Part shown: in pieces, positions 30,915 to 41,413 of the stretch
How positions within the stretch are numbered: position 1 is the first letter of the stretch
Layout of the letters: each line of letters starts with the position of its first letter
Assembly (NCBI RefSeq): GCF_020509005.1
Contig: NC_063020.1
Span: 1,054,001 to 1,118,000, forward strand
From: Fulvia fulva
Taxonomy: Eukaryota > Ascomycota > Dothideomycetes > Mycosphaerellales > Mycosphaerellaceae
DNA length: 64,000 bases
Reading direction: 5' to 3'
Notes under the pieces: model-generated
Told to the model about the DNA's origin: nothing
The model's database searches: none
What the model saw: only the letters and a program-made list of their open reading frames with translations
Made by a program: the position numbers and the translations under genes

Positions 30915-31265
30915 GCCATCGAGAATGGTAGGAAAGCGTTGAAAGTTTTATGATGGAAGGAATTGTATCAGTACCACAGACTGTAGATATAGCACAGGAG
31001 TTATGATGGTTGAGGAGAAAGACTGTTCAGTAATGCCAAGACCGAATTCAGCCTGAATACGCGCACGCCTCAGACGCGTTCACATTATTCACTTTCATCG
31101 TCATACATTCCTTAGTTGCGGCATTGGTGTTCAGTAACAGTCACGACAGTCTGTGACAATTCTGCTGCACCGTATAGGGCTGGCTACACGGTCGAATCAA
31201 CCTGCTGACGTACGAACGCGAAGGAGCAGATACGCCTGCTTCGTCTTGTCAAGCAGACTGGAGAT
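30915..31265. other. Intergenic region
   Basis: About 350 bp with no recognisable feature. A few residues in the frame just before 31266 (RINLLTYEREGADTP) may be worn HET-gene sequence. Confidence 0.3.
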
Positions 31266-31541
31266 ATGTTTACCTTTGAACTGATTACTGCTGATGTCGG
31301 TATACTGGACATTTCTGCGCTCACTACGAGGACTGCTTTCAACGCCGTTTCGTACACCTGGGGCGATCCCGCAGCACTTACTGAAGTTACCATTGATGGA
31401 GCATTAATCACAGTCCGGCGTAATGCATACAAGGCTTTACGCCAGCATGCCATGCATCATGCTGAGGACTACCTTTGGATGGACTCCATCTGTATGGCTG
31501 GCCAACTGGATATTTCTAGTGGTGAGACGAATCAACGATGA
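31266..31541 (+). pseudogene. HET-domain fragment
   Basis: Residues 25-80 match the first part of the heterokaryon-incompatibility domain: FNAVSYTWGDPAALTEVTID, then VRRNAYKALRQHAMHH and YLWMDSICMAG. Family members continue CINQxDxxER over several hundred residues, whereas this frame drifts and stops after 91 codons. No continuation is found in the next kilobase. It is a truncated relic of a self/non-self recognition gene. Confidence 0.6.
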
Positions 31542-32730
31542 CTTCTTCTTGATAGTTGGTCAAGGGATCACCACAAACGGCTACCAGATCTGCTCGCAGT
31601 CGAACTGCAGCACCGCGGAACAGCATATTCGCCTGGGGTGTGATATCGTCTTCAGCCCTTGTCTGCATCGAAGTGGTGCCAGGGTAACCTCGGTAGCTGC
31701 TGACAGCTACCGAAGTTAACTCTAAAAGGTCCCGATGATTAGTAAACGACGGGCTCGTTTGTGACCACGCATCGGCTCCTGCCGAATCGCCAAAAACGTC
31801 TGTCTCAACGTCAGGCGTTAAGTGCACAGAACTTCCCCTTCGAAGCTGTTAAAGTATCTCTGAAACGAGCCATCTGCGTTTCTCTTCTTTGCGGTGAGTC
31901 GTGCAGATGCAGCCGTCATTCTGTACGAGCCTGAAGTTCGCGGCCGCAGCCGCATGAGCAAGAGACAAGAATGTTGTGAGTCAGGTGACTTGGGTACCAT
32001 ATTCGTCAGGACTTGGCACACACACCCTATATCAGCAATATCTGTAGCCACCATGGACACATCTTATGCAATTCAGAAGGTATCTGATCACCCTTATTGT
32101 TTCATGGTTCAGCAAGCTTGTACACTCGTCAATCACCCCTACAACAAAGAATACGTAAGTCATGCATGCCGCGGATCCATCAGGCTGGTGAGGGACTTCG
32201 TCGGATGCGGACTTAGACATGGCCGAGCACTGTATCCTTGAGGGGCGACGAGTGCAGCACCTACTATTTCCTGTCGATGCAATGCCTGTGCCTTTGATCT
32301 CTGGATCATACCGCTGCAGAACTCGGCGACTGCATACAGGAACATGACTTGTATAGAGACAAGATGCCGCCCAGCCGGGTGACATGACTTCTCGCCTGCA
32401 GCTGCGGAAGTTCCATCCATCAGCGGCAGTCGCCAAGCTGTCGAAAGGTCACGCTTACTTGGTACCTTACCCTTGGCAACACAGTGACAGAGTTCATGCC
32501 CAGACATGCCCTCCCCAACCCGAGGCAAGGATCTGCTGAATGTGCACAACCGGCTCACATGGAAGACCCCGACCACATGAAACGTGAAGTGAAAGCGCAC
32601 GGCTACATCGACAGAAGTTACCATATGGCTGTCGCTAACGGTCTGCAAGCACTTCTTGTGTTTCTCACCTTCGCTCCTCCAGCTCTCACGATCCAATAGC
32701 GCAGCAAAACTGCCTGCGGTCAACGAAATC
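31542..32730. other. Gene-poor stretch
   Basis: About 1.2 kb with no supported gene. It contains a hairpin at 31684-31720. The 242-codon minus-strand ORF (32160-32888) overlaps the start of the MFS gene in antisense and shows no domain. Confidence 0.4.
31684..31720. repeat. Hairpin (short inverted repeat)
   Basis: TCGGTAGCT and AGCTACCGA pair perfectly around a 6-base loop. The arms extend outward to GTAAC/GTTAAC with one mismatch and one bulge. Confidence 0.7.
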
Positions 32731-34413
32731 ATGACGAAGCACGGCAGATATGTGCTATGCATCGGCTTCTTCGCTGCATTGGGCAGTAAGTAGCAATCGT
32801 TATAATGCTGCAACAGATTCACTGACTGCCATGCACAGCATTCTTCTACGGCTACGACACAGGAGTCACCGCGACCACGATTGGACATGCCAGTTTCATT
32901 CAGTACATGAACAACCCATCACACGAGCTCATAGGATCTATAGGCGCTGCATATACCGCTGGTCAAGCTATCGGGTCGCTGCTACAGATTGCGATAGGAG
33001 ATCGACTCGGCCGCATCCGCTTCATGACACTTCTCACAACGCTGGTCACTATCGGCTCGATCATCCAGACGGCATCGACATCTATTGGCATGTTCGTTGG
33101 CGGAAGAGCACTCGCTGGCTTGGGTATGGGTGGCATGACTTTGACAGTGGCGTTATATCTCAGTGAGATAGCGCCTGCACACAGTCGTGGCCTTATTGGT
33201 GGCCTGTCAGGTACTGGTCTACTGCTGGGCATCGTCATTTCATACTGGACTGGATACGCCTGCAGTCAGGCGCCATATGGTCAACTACAGTGGAGACTGC
33301 CGGTCGCGCTCCAGATACCATGGAGCGTGTTGTTCCTCTGTGGACTGCTTACGTTCATGCCCGAGACGCCACGTCAGCTGGTCAAGATGGGTCAGATAGA
33401 TCGTGCTCGCGCAGTGTTTGCCAGACTACATCAAGGGAGACATGAGGATGATAATGAAGCGGACCACGAGTTCAAGCTGATGCACGCGCAGATCAGTTTC
33501 GAGATCAGCCGCGAGATCACGAACATCAAGGAGATCTTCCGTCTACACTACAAACGCGCCATCGTCGCCATGACAATCGGTATCGCGACTGCAACTGCTG
33601 GTGCTGAAGTGATAGGTTACTTTCAGGTTGTGCTTTATGCATCTTTAGGCATTGATGCCAACACGAGACTCATCCTGGTCGCCGTGAACGGAACAATCGG
33701 GTTCATCTCTGTGGCATTGTCGAACAGGTTCTTGATGGACCGATGGGGACGCAGAAACTTACTGCTCGCCGGGATGGGCGGCTCGATCCTGATCCAGACA
33801 TACTGTGCGATCATGCAATGGAATTTTCAGGACAGTGACAATGAGGTTGGTAAAGGCTTTGCTATCTTCGGGATCTATTTGCATACAATCTGCCACTGTA
33901 AGCTTGCTCACTCCAACTATCAGATTTCATGTTCGCTACCACTTATCTCTAGCCGCCGCCTTCGCTGGAGCTGCCTCGCTGTATGGAGCAGAAGTCCTCC
34001 CGATAGCCTTACGCAGCAAGATGATGGGAGTGGCTGGCTTCGCGCACTTCTCCGTCGCTGTCGGACTCATTGAGGCTGCACCGAGAGCCCTCGCAACCAT
34101 CCGGCAGAACTACTATTACGTTTTCGTCGGCTGTACGCTATGCTTCCTGATCTTTGGCTATTACTACTATCCAGAGACTAAGAATAAGACTCTCGAAGAA
34201 ATCGCTGCGGCGTTTGGCGACAAAGTGGTGGATGTTGGCGAGTACCAGGGCGGTATGGAGCATGTGTTGGTGGCTGAGCACCTACCAGCTGAGAAGATTG
34301 GTTCGGTCGATGGTGGAGATGTGGAAGTGAAGCCGCAACGGGAAAGCAAGAGGTGGAGTAACAGTAAACGGTGGTCTAGACAGCAGATCATTGGGCTTGG
34401 TAGCGGTATGTAA
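32731..34413 (+). CDS. MFS sugar-type transporter (524 aa)
   Basis: Plasma-membrane carrier of the sugar porter family; the substrate is unknown. Exons are 32731-32785, 32839-33897 and 33953-34413, with introns of 53 nt (phase 1) and 55 nt (phase 1). The joins read AALGTFFYGYDTGVTATT and HTICHSAAFAGAASLYGAE. Family marks are GDRLGRIRF after TM2, PETPRQLVKMGQIDRAR at the central loop, DRWGRRNLL after TM8 and PETKNKTLEEI after TM12. The C-terminus is basic (KRWSNSKRWSRQQ). Twelve hydrophobic segments can be counted. Confidence 0.85.
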
Positions 34414-34785
34414 CGGACTGCAAGCAATTCTGCGGGTGCGAAAGACGGAGCTTCAGCACTAATTGAGCGCAAGGTTCGTTGTCCAGGTGTTGGAAATGTC
34501 CAGTCAGCTCTGTGGGTCAGTATTGACATGTGACAGATCTCACTAGAGGATGCAGCGGCTGGTATTCCGTACCATACACCAGATCTGCTACACAGCCGCC
34601 AGAGCTTCCGATGATGGTCACGATCGGTCAGACACGAACCTAGACGTACCTTGATGCCAGAAAAGGTGATCATAGCCTTGAATATTTGCTATGCAGCGAG
34701 GAGTGAATGCCGAAGGTCCGAGCTAGCATCAGTGAATGCGACCCAGGCGTAAAATGTGCTGTTGGCGGTTGTGAACCTCCAAAGG
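34414..34785. other. Intergenic region
   Basis: About 370 bp between the transporter and the 34786 inverted-repeat element. No gene is seen. Confidence 0.35.
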
Positions 34786-35119
34786 TAAGCGTAGCGGAGT
34801 GGAGCTCTCTACCAACCCTTCTAGACTGCAAAGTAGCGTGCGATCCACGCTACCGCTACCCGACGTACAGTGCTTATTATACGACGACATAGGCGTTAGC
34901 GACGAGTATATGTTTGCGAGTTCGCCAACAGGCACAGTGCGGTAGGTCACGTGACCCTAAAACTTGAAAGTTGACCAATCAGCGCGGGCGCCAAGGCTAG
35001 CTGAGGGCTGGTGATAGAGCTCCACTCCCTCCTCGCTGACGCCACTACCTACGCTCGAGTGTTCGCAAGCTCACACGTCGCTACGGTGGATGGCTAGCGC
35101 TCGTCGGTCGTTACGCTTA
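34786..35119. mobile_element. Inverted-repeat element (about 334 bp, MITE-like)
   Basis: The outer ends are TAAGCGTAGCGGA (34786) and, inverted, TAAGCGTAACGAC (from 35119). An inner pair, GAGTGGAGCTCT (34797 onward) and AGAGCTCCACTC (35017 onward), is a perfect 12-bp inverted repeat. Several GTAGCG or CGCTAC copies lie between. There is no coding capacity. TA at both edges suggests a TA target. The inverted pairs are clear, but the exact ends are less certain. It lies about 145 bp upstream of the first BTB gene. Confidence 0.55.
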
Positions 35120-35262
35120 AATATCTTGACCAGCACATCTCAATGCACGGACTATATATTGCATGGTCGGATGCTCTCCCAGAGTACGAGGTTCTACACT
35201 CCACCTCGGCACCTCAGACTTTGCTCTCGCATAGACTGTCGGCGGACGAATACTTGCGCACA

Positions 35263-36230
35263 ATGTAGACATCGGCACTTCCACGGTAAGCATTCGAGGA
35301 CACAACTGATGAGCGGCAAGCTAACTTGATGAAGTCTTCTCGAGTCGGGTGAGCACTCGGATCTCATCATCAGGACAGCAACTCGAGACTTCAACGTGCA
35401 CAAATGTATCGTCTCCAACCGCTCGGCCTTCTTCAGAGGCGCAAATCGAGGTGGCTTCAAGGTTAATTACCCTTTGACCGCACGTTCAATCACACACTAA
35501 CATGTCACAAGGAGTCACAGACCGGCGTCATCGAAGTCGAGGAGCGAGCTGAAGTGATAGAGGCACTTCTACAACATATCTACGAAGCTCCGCTGGAGTT
35601 TGTGGCCCGGAAGGAGATGAGCAAGTCCGACTTGGAGAGGTTGTCCACAATGGAAAACGTGCAGCTGGCCATCGAATTGCAAACAGCTGCGGACAAGGTG
35701 AGCCTGCCCGCCGAGGAACAGTGGGAGATGATCGTGACTAATTGATACAGTACCTCATCAATGGTCTTGACGCAGATATGACTAAGACCATCATCTTCAG
35801 CTTTTCAAAGATTGACCCACAAGATCATCGGCAGCTCCGAGCTGGGCTGCGAGTTTTGCTCAACAGTCTAGGCACGGATATCAGAGTCGAGATCTACCCT
35901 CGCTTGTTCATATTGGCAACGCTCACAAACAACGCCCAATATATCGTAGCTGACCACGAAGCCTGGCAAATGCTCAACGAGAGTGAGAATTATGCACGAG
36001 CTTTTATGAAAGTCGTGCTGGAAACACCGGCAGAGGCTCTTCTGTTGACGATAGATGATCAGGAAGCGGAGAAGCTGAGATTCACCTATTGGAAGATGGC
36101 CATTGAGACAATCTGCTCGCTCTGCGATGTCAAGGTCGATGAAGAGACGGTTGTTGTGGAGGCGAAATTGACCGACTTGATCAATGAATTGGACACGTAT
36201 GGCACCTTGCAGGAGGCCGCTGATGCATAA
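35263..36230 (+). pseudogene. BTB/POZ gene 1, stop in codon 2
   Basis: Four exons by comparison with its two neighbours: 35263-35285, 35335-35461 (127 nt), 35512-35697 (186 nt) and 35751-36230. The BTB core is clear: EHSDLIIRTATRDFNVHKCI, VSNRSAFFRGANRGGFK, then TGVIEVEERAEVIEALLQHI with YEAPLEF. A helical C-terminal half follows (YLINGLDADMTKTIIFSFSK). The only ATG at the place used by the paralogues is followed directly by TAG (35266-35268), and no other in-frame ATG precedes the BTB core. All splice sites and the remaining 260 or so codons are intact, so the loss looks recent. A non-canonical start or an unseen upstream exon could rescue it. Confidence 0.6.
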
Positions 36231-36605
36231 CAGGTGGTCGTTACCAAAGCAACGACCATGGATGTACGAGCGTTCACTAGACTCTAGTCGAGCATGGATC
36301 GGTGGGCATCTATCACCACATCAAAAGGGGCCGAGTATAGCTGTAAGGAACACATGTTAAGCAGCGAGTATGCCGGTGGAGCGCTTTCACACAACATAGG
36401 AATCATTGCAGTATTGGTATAAAATCCCATAGAGCCTGGCATCGGCGTCGGGTCTCGAATTATCTGAGCTTCAGCTGTTATGCTGACACTGTGCCTCCTC
36501 AGCCAGCTGTCTGCGTTCAACAAGTAGTCACCCACCAGTGCAGAAGATCTTTCATGGCATGAGAATAGCCCGTAGGTAGTTCATCGAGCCAGTATGTATC
36601 CACAC
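36231..36605. other. Convergent intergenic region BTB1 / BTB2
   Basis: About 375 bp between two stop codons. It begins with a short hairpin at 36235-36258. Confidence 0.35.
36235..36258 (+). repeat. Hairpin 4 bp after the BTB1 stop
   Basis: TGGTCGTT and AACGACCA form a perfect 8-bp stem with an 8-base loop. It lies in the expected 3' UTR; the role is unknown. Confidence 0.6.
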
Positions 36606-37593
36606 TCAGTCCCCCGGCGAGCCGGTGTCGAGCTCCCTGCAGAGAACCTTGATGCCAGCAAGAACTTCCTTGACACTGTACTTCTCACCTTTCGCGTCAA
36701 CCTCAGCCAATCTGCATACCGCACCAATGATATTGGACCAGTACATTTCCTGTCCCAGATCCGTGAGTCGGCATGGCGGCATTATGTCCTCATGATACTT
36801 CAGCGCGACCTCAGTAATGGCTTTGAGCAAGTCGCCATGTCGGAGTAGAAGGGCCCACGCTCCCGGATCTGCCATCAACTCCTCGAGAGACTTCGCCAAA
36901 GTGAGGACTGTCCATACACGTGGGACTATGTCGACTTTGACGTCTTTCCGGAAGACCTGTGTCGCCATCTGCACTGCCAACTCGCGTCCATCTACGATGC
37001 CTTTGTCGAAGTTGTCGAAACAGTGTGCAATGGCCAGGGTGAGGTTTTCGCCATAGCCATACACAAGATACTGCATCAAAATTAGCGCGTGGTCTTGCCA
37101 TCGTTATCATAGACTAACCTTGTCTGCAGCGAGCTGAAGATCGATCGCGAGCTGGACATTGCCCAATGTAGCCTTCTGATCTTTGACCTCCCAAGTGTCA
37201 TCCTTCCGTGGGATGAAGCTTAGAGGTGTCTCGTAGATCAGTTCAAGAAGCGCTTCAATAACTTCTGCACGTTCCTCGACTTCCACGATACCATTGTGCG
37301 CCTCCTTTGACAGGTCAGTACTTGGCATCACGACAAAGGACACTGGCGCCGAACTCCAATCCCTTACCTTAAAGTCCCCACGGGTAGCACCTCTAAAGAA
37401 GGCTGATCGAGTCGAGATGATGCACTTGTGGACTGGGAACTCGCGAGTCTTGGTGCGAATGAGGAAGTCGGCATGTTCTTGTGATTTTAGCAGTCTGTGA
37501 TGACATTTGTTAGCCTACCGCGGTGACGGACAGATGTGCGCTGACATACTGAGGGAGCGTCGGTTGTGCGCGAGACGCAGCCATGTTGTCCAT
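36606..37593 (-). CDS. BTB/POZ domain protein 2 (273 aa)
   Basis: Exons are 37593-37550, 37494-37368 (127 nt), 37304-37119 (186 nt) and 37070-36606, with introns of 48-63 nt. The ATG at 37593 or the in-frame one at 37584 starts the protein. The BTB core reads HADFLIRTKTREFPVHKCII, STRSAFFRGATRGDFK, then NGIVEVEERAEVIEALLELI with YETPLSF. The C-terminal half is helical (YLVYGYGENLTLAIAHCFDN ... CRELDTGSPGD). BTB proteins usually serve as adaptors of Cul3 ubiquitin ligases or as dimerisation platforms. It shares its exon plan with both neighbours and is inverted relative to them. Confidence 0.8.
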
Positions 37594-37892
37594 TTCGTGC
37601 GGTCGTATGCGGATTGTGTTGTCGAGCATGATGAGAGATGTGGCCGAACGGCATTTTGATCGTGGCACAAGAGTGCGCGCGCACGTGCCTCGTGGCGCGG
37701 TTAATGAAACGCAGTAGCTTGGGTGGCTATCTGGGAGGGAAGGGCAAGTGAATATTGCGTCCAGCTTGTGCTTCGTGCGTCACTGCACGTAATCCCTGTC
37801 GCGCTAGTGCCATCTTCCATTTCCGTGCCCTTCATCCTCAAACTTGACGACAACTTCACTACCAAGCCAATAAACGCCGAGTGACAGCAACA

Positions 37893-38849
37893 ATGTCATC
37901 AACCACCGCGGAGACCACGAGCGTGCTGCCAGCGTGGGTACTTCTCTGCCATCGTCTCTGGATCTGCAGCTGATGCAAACAGGCTCTATGCTTCTGGCAA
38001 CCACTCTGACCTGATCGTCCGCGCGTGTGATGGCAGAGAGTTCCGAGTCCACAAATGTATCGTGTCCAGCAAGTCGGGCTTTTTCGAAGGCGCTTGCCGC
38101 GGTGGCTTCAAGGTGGGGCGTCTGTTATTTGTGCCATTGGTGATGGCGCTAACATATGACAGGAAGCACAAGCTGGGGTGGTCGAGGTGGAGGAAGATGG
38201 CGAAGTCATGGATGCTTTGTTCCGACACATCTACGAAAATCCACTGGAGTGGGCGCCCTTAGCGGCCGATAGCTTCGAGATCCTGAGAAGCAAGGCAACG
38301 ACGGAGACCTTTGGCCTTGCGAGGAAACTCCGTGCTGCATCAGACAAGGTATAGTCGAAATCGAGACTTCAATGCATTGGTGGCTAATGCTTGCAGTATC
38401 TCGTCACTGGACTGAAGCGACCTACGGAGCTGGCTATGGTCAACCGCTTGGGTCGACTGCCGATCGAGGAGAATGTGGCCTTCACCAAGCTATACATTGC
38501 GTGCTTCAGTCATGACGCTGACGTAGGCATTCTCGTCCGCCACTCCGCTTTATCGAACATGTGCCTCAGGTTCAAGCGGGTGCTCGAGGATGCGGAGGCA
38601 TGGTCTCTTTTAGGGCCGCTTACCGAGCTTGTACAGCTGACCGTAATTTGCGCTATACAACGAAGCGAGTACGATGCCATAGCGGAGGGCACTGCGGCAA
38701 AGAATTTGAAAGGCCTTGCCGTGAGCAAGACGTATCGCCGCTATGCGGACCTAGACCGCGTCTGGCCGGTACCAGAAGCTGTCTTCCAGGAGGCCATTAG
38801 TTCATTCAACGCTATCAGGGATGAGCTGACAAGGGTTGAATATAACTAG
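37893..38849 (+). CDS. BTB/POZ domain protein 3 (269 aa)
   Basis: Exons are 37893-37933, 37983-38112 (130 nt), 38163-38348 (186 nt) and 38397-38849, with introns of 48-50 nt. The start MSSTTAETTSVLPALYASGN leads into HSDLIVRACDGREFRVHKCI, VSSKSGFFEGACRGGFK and AGVVEVEEDGEVMDALFRHI with YENPLEW. The C-terminal half is more diverged (YLVTGLKRPTELAMVNRLGR). A possible Cul3 adaptor. Intron phases are 2, 0, 0, the same as in the other two copies. Confidence 0.8.
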
Positions 38850-39122
38850 AAAGTTTCATGACGCAGGGACGAGGCCTAGAAAACGCATCCGGGATCGAGG
38901 AGGGCGCCCTCGGTCTGACATGGCTGGAGACTGTCGTGAAAAAGTGAGCGGGCATCCAGGAAGCTGGAAGAGGCATTCTCGAATCAGACATTTGACAGCG
39001 CCAGAGAATTCCAGTGCCTGGAAACCAGTCATCGCGAGGTATTGTAAAATGCAGAATCAGGCTGAACGGATTTTACGTTCATGACCGTCATACCACAGCA
39101 GACGCAGCAGCAGTATAATCAA

Positions 39123-40164
39123 CTACTCTTCCATCTCTTCACTGTCGTCCTCGGAAATATCCTCTTCCACAAAGCCATCCGCCTCGACCACCGGCTCCAG
39201 ACTGATCTTGTTCTTCTCCACCCACTCTCTCACCCGCCCCTTGTTCACCACAATACTGCCACTCGCAGTTTTCCTCGTCTCCAACACATCCATCTCTTTC
39301 AACGCCAGCACAACATCCTCTGGCATTATCCACGTCTCTTCACTGATCTCCTTCACACTGAGCGTCCTCTTACTACCACCACCCAGTATGCACCTCGCAG
39401 CTTCCCCACACCAGAACCGCACATAGCTCTTCCTCCCAAGCGCCGAAAGAGGTCTCTCAGGTCCACCGAATCTTCCCTCTCTCCTTCCTAGCACGTACGA
39501 GCTCGACATCAATATCTGTCCCAAGCCTCTCCGCTGATAGGGCGGGAAGATCAGGATGCAAGCCAGGTTGTTGTTGTCCCATGACATCTTCTCCTTACTG
39601 AAAAAGCCCGCGACGGTCCCATACGGATTCAGCGCATTCATCGGACTCGCGGTGGATGCTTTCAGCTCGTCTTTGCTCGGCTTCAGGATCAGGGTATAGT
39701 ACAGAAACGTCGAAGCATCGAAGAACACCGACTTCGTCTCGAGGAAGAGTTTCGCGAACAGAGACAGATTCTGACAGTAAAGCTTATGCTCCGCGCCATC
39801 CAGCGTATGTATGATGTACTCGTCGGTCTCGTAGATGACTTCGCCGTGGGGTGGGGAGGATTTCATGGGGCAGACTTTCTGGCTTCGTCAGCATCACCTA
39901 CCTTTTCGCGTATGACATGTCTTCACTCACACAATGTGCGCTGTACTTCATGATTTCGGGCGTGTACTTGAAGCACCATTGGCAGACATACAGCCAGTCT
40001 GCTTTCCTGCCGCCCACCAGGTCGTCCGGGTAGAAGGAGGGGTACCATGGCTTGATGTGGAGGTTTCCCAGCACGACGTTGGAGACATTCGGAGTCAGCG
40101 ATCTCTTATCTGGTGTCCGATGTGCGCCTGTCGGGGAGCCAGCGGGCATGTTGGTGACTGCCAT
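39123..40164 (-). CDS. MYST-family histone acetyltransferase, Sas2-like (329 aa)
   Basis: Lysine acetyltransferase, probably of histone H4 as in the SAS complex. Exons are 40164-39931 and 39878-39123, with a 52-nt phase-0 intron (GTGAGT...GCCAG). The C2HC zinc finger spans the intron: YVCQWCFKYTPEIMKYSAHC, then KVCP. Catalytic marks are the active-site Cys in NNLACILIFPPYQ, the acetyl-CoA loop QRRGLGQILM, and REGRFGGPERPLSALGRKSY. A winged-helix-like C-terminus and an acidic tail (EEDISEDDSEEMEE) end the chain. The short length fits Sas2 rather than Esa1; no chromodomain is present. Confidence 0.88.
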
Positions 40165-40444
40165 GGCATTGGAGGTGGTGGTCGTTGTTGTTCTTGGCCG
40201 TTCGTAGAGGCTGCCGTCTTCATTCCATGATCAAAAGGCCTGCATGTATGATACGCGTACGTTGACGCGAGCTTGATGTAGTCGCTGGTGTCGTCGTTGA
40301 TGCAATGTACTGCCAACACGCGAAATAGACGCGTCGTGGGTGACGCTGTGACATCCCTGCTCTGTTGCTGAGTCAGCAATATCTCGACTTCGTCCCTTCC
40401 ATGCCCATGCTTCCTGCCATCCCTCTTTCACATCATGATACGAC

Positions 40445-41127
40445 ATGGCTAAGGCGAACACTTCCATACGCCCCATGGAGGCGGCCGAAGCTGACCAATT
40501 CATCAAATCATCAACCTCTTCCTGACCACCTTTCAAGACCCCAAAGCCGACATGTACATGCCAATAATCTACCCAATGGGCCATCAAGATCCGCAAGTTC
40601 GGCAACGCTTCCGAGCAGGTTTCAAGACTGACGACAAGGCGGATGAACGATACTTTGCAATTGACAGCGAGAGTGGGGAGATCGTGGGTCTCTCCTGGTG
40701 GAGAAAGGTCTTGCAGCCATCACAGAGTGAGGAAGCCATCGATGCCGAATTCGGCAAGGCAGTCGATGGTAAGCTGGATCTGCCCAGAGTGCCTGGAATG
40801 AACGTCGAATTGGACTTGGCGTACTTGCGGGCTTCGCATTATGCTGCGCGGCCCGCGACTCGGGGGCAGCCTCACATTGAGCTGAAGCTCTTGGCAGTGC
40901 TTCCAGGTCATCAGAGGCGTGGCGTTGGCTCCCTACTTGTGAAGCAAGGTCTCGAGAAGGCGGATGAGTTGAAGCTGCCGCTGTTTGTGATCTCAGCACT
41001 GCAGGGCAAAGCATTGTACGAGCACTTTGGCTTCCAGCATATAGAGGTCTTGCCGCTCGATGCTCGAGAGCACGGAGGGCACTCTGAAGCCAGGCATTGG
41101 TCGATGCTGCGTCCAGCGAACGCTTGA
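40445..41127 (+). pseudogene. GNAT N-acetyltransferase with early frameshift
   Basis: The ATG at 40445 opens a typical GNAT start (MAKANTSIRPMEAAEADQFI) but runs into TGA after 26 codons. The body of the enzyme is in another frame: INLFLTTFQDPKADMYMPII, then the acetyl-CoA loop LAVLPGHQRRGVGSLLVKQG and LFVISALQGKALYEHFGFQH, ending at 41127. The two frames differ by one base near 40505-40515 (CATCAAATCATCAACC). That frame is closed upstream by TGA, so without a frameshift only a protein from Met at 40552 (191 aa) is possible, lacking the first strand and helix. No intron fits. Confidence 0.6.
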
Positions 41128-41413
41128 AGCAGGAGATCTCCGATACGTCATCGTTTGCATATGGACAAGCCGCCGCGAGAGGGGCAACCGCACGTATTGA
41201 CAAGCTCGAACTTGCGTGGTGTTGGACACCAGGACCTTCGTCGCCCTCAGTACCATCAGAAACCCGCCGAAATATGTCCACAGCTGCTGCTCACGCCACC
41301 GTGCCGCCGACTGGACCAGCTCATGATGGCCAGATCAACGCGCCAGATGATTCTGAGGCAGCTCTGCGCAACAACATAAGTGCCGACATTTTCGAGCTCA
41401 GCGCGCCATCACG

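Noticed and set aside
31516..31827. 103-codon minus-strand ORF opposite the HET relic
   Set aside because: No recognised family; partly created by the hairpin at 31684.
32160..32888. 242-codon minus-strand ORF
   Set aside because: Antisense to the first exons of the MFS transporter; no domain.
34942..34990. Possible regulatory CACGTGAC box as a promoter element of BTB1
   Set aside because: It lies inside the inverted-repeat element, so it is better explained as part of that element.
40622..41281. 219-codon minus-strand ORF
   Set aside because: Shadow of the GNAT gene on the plus strand.
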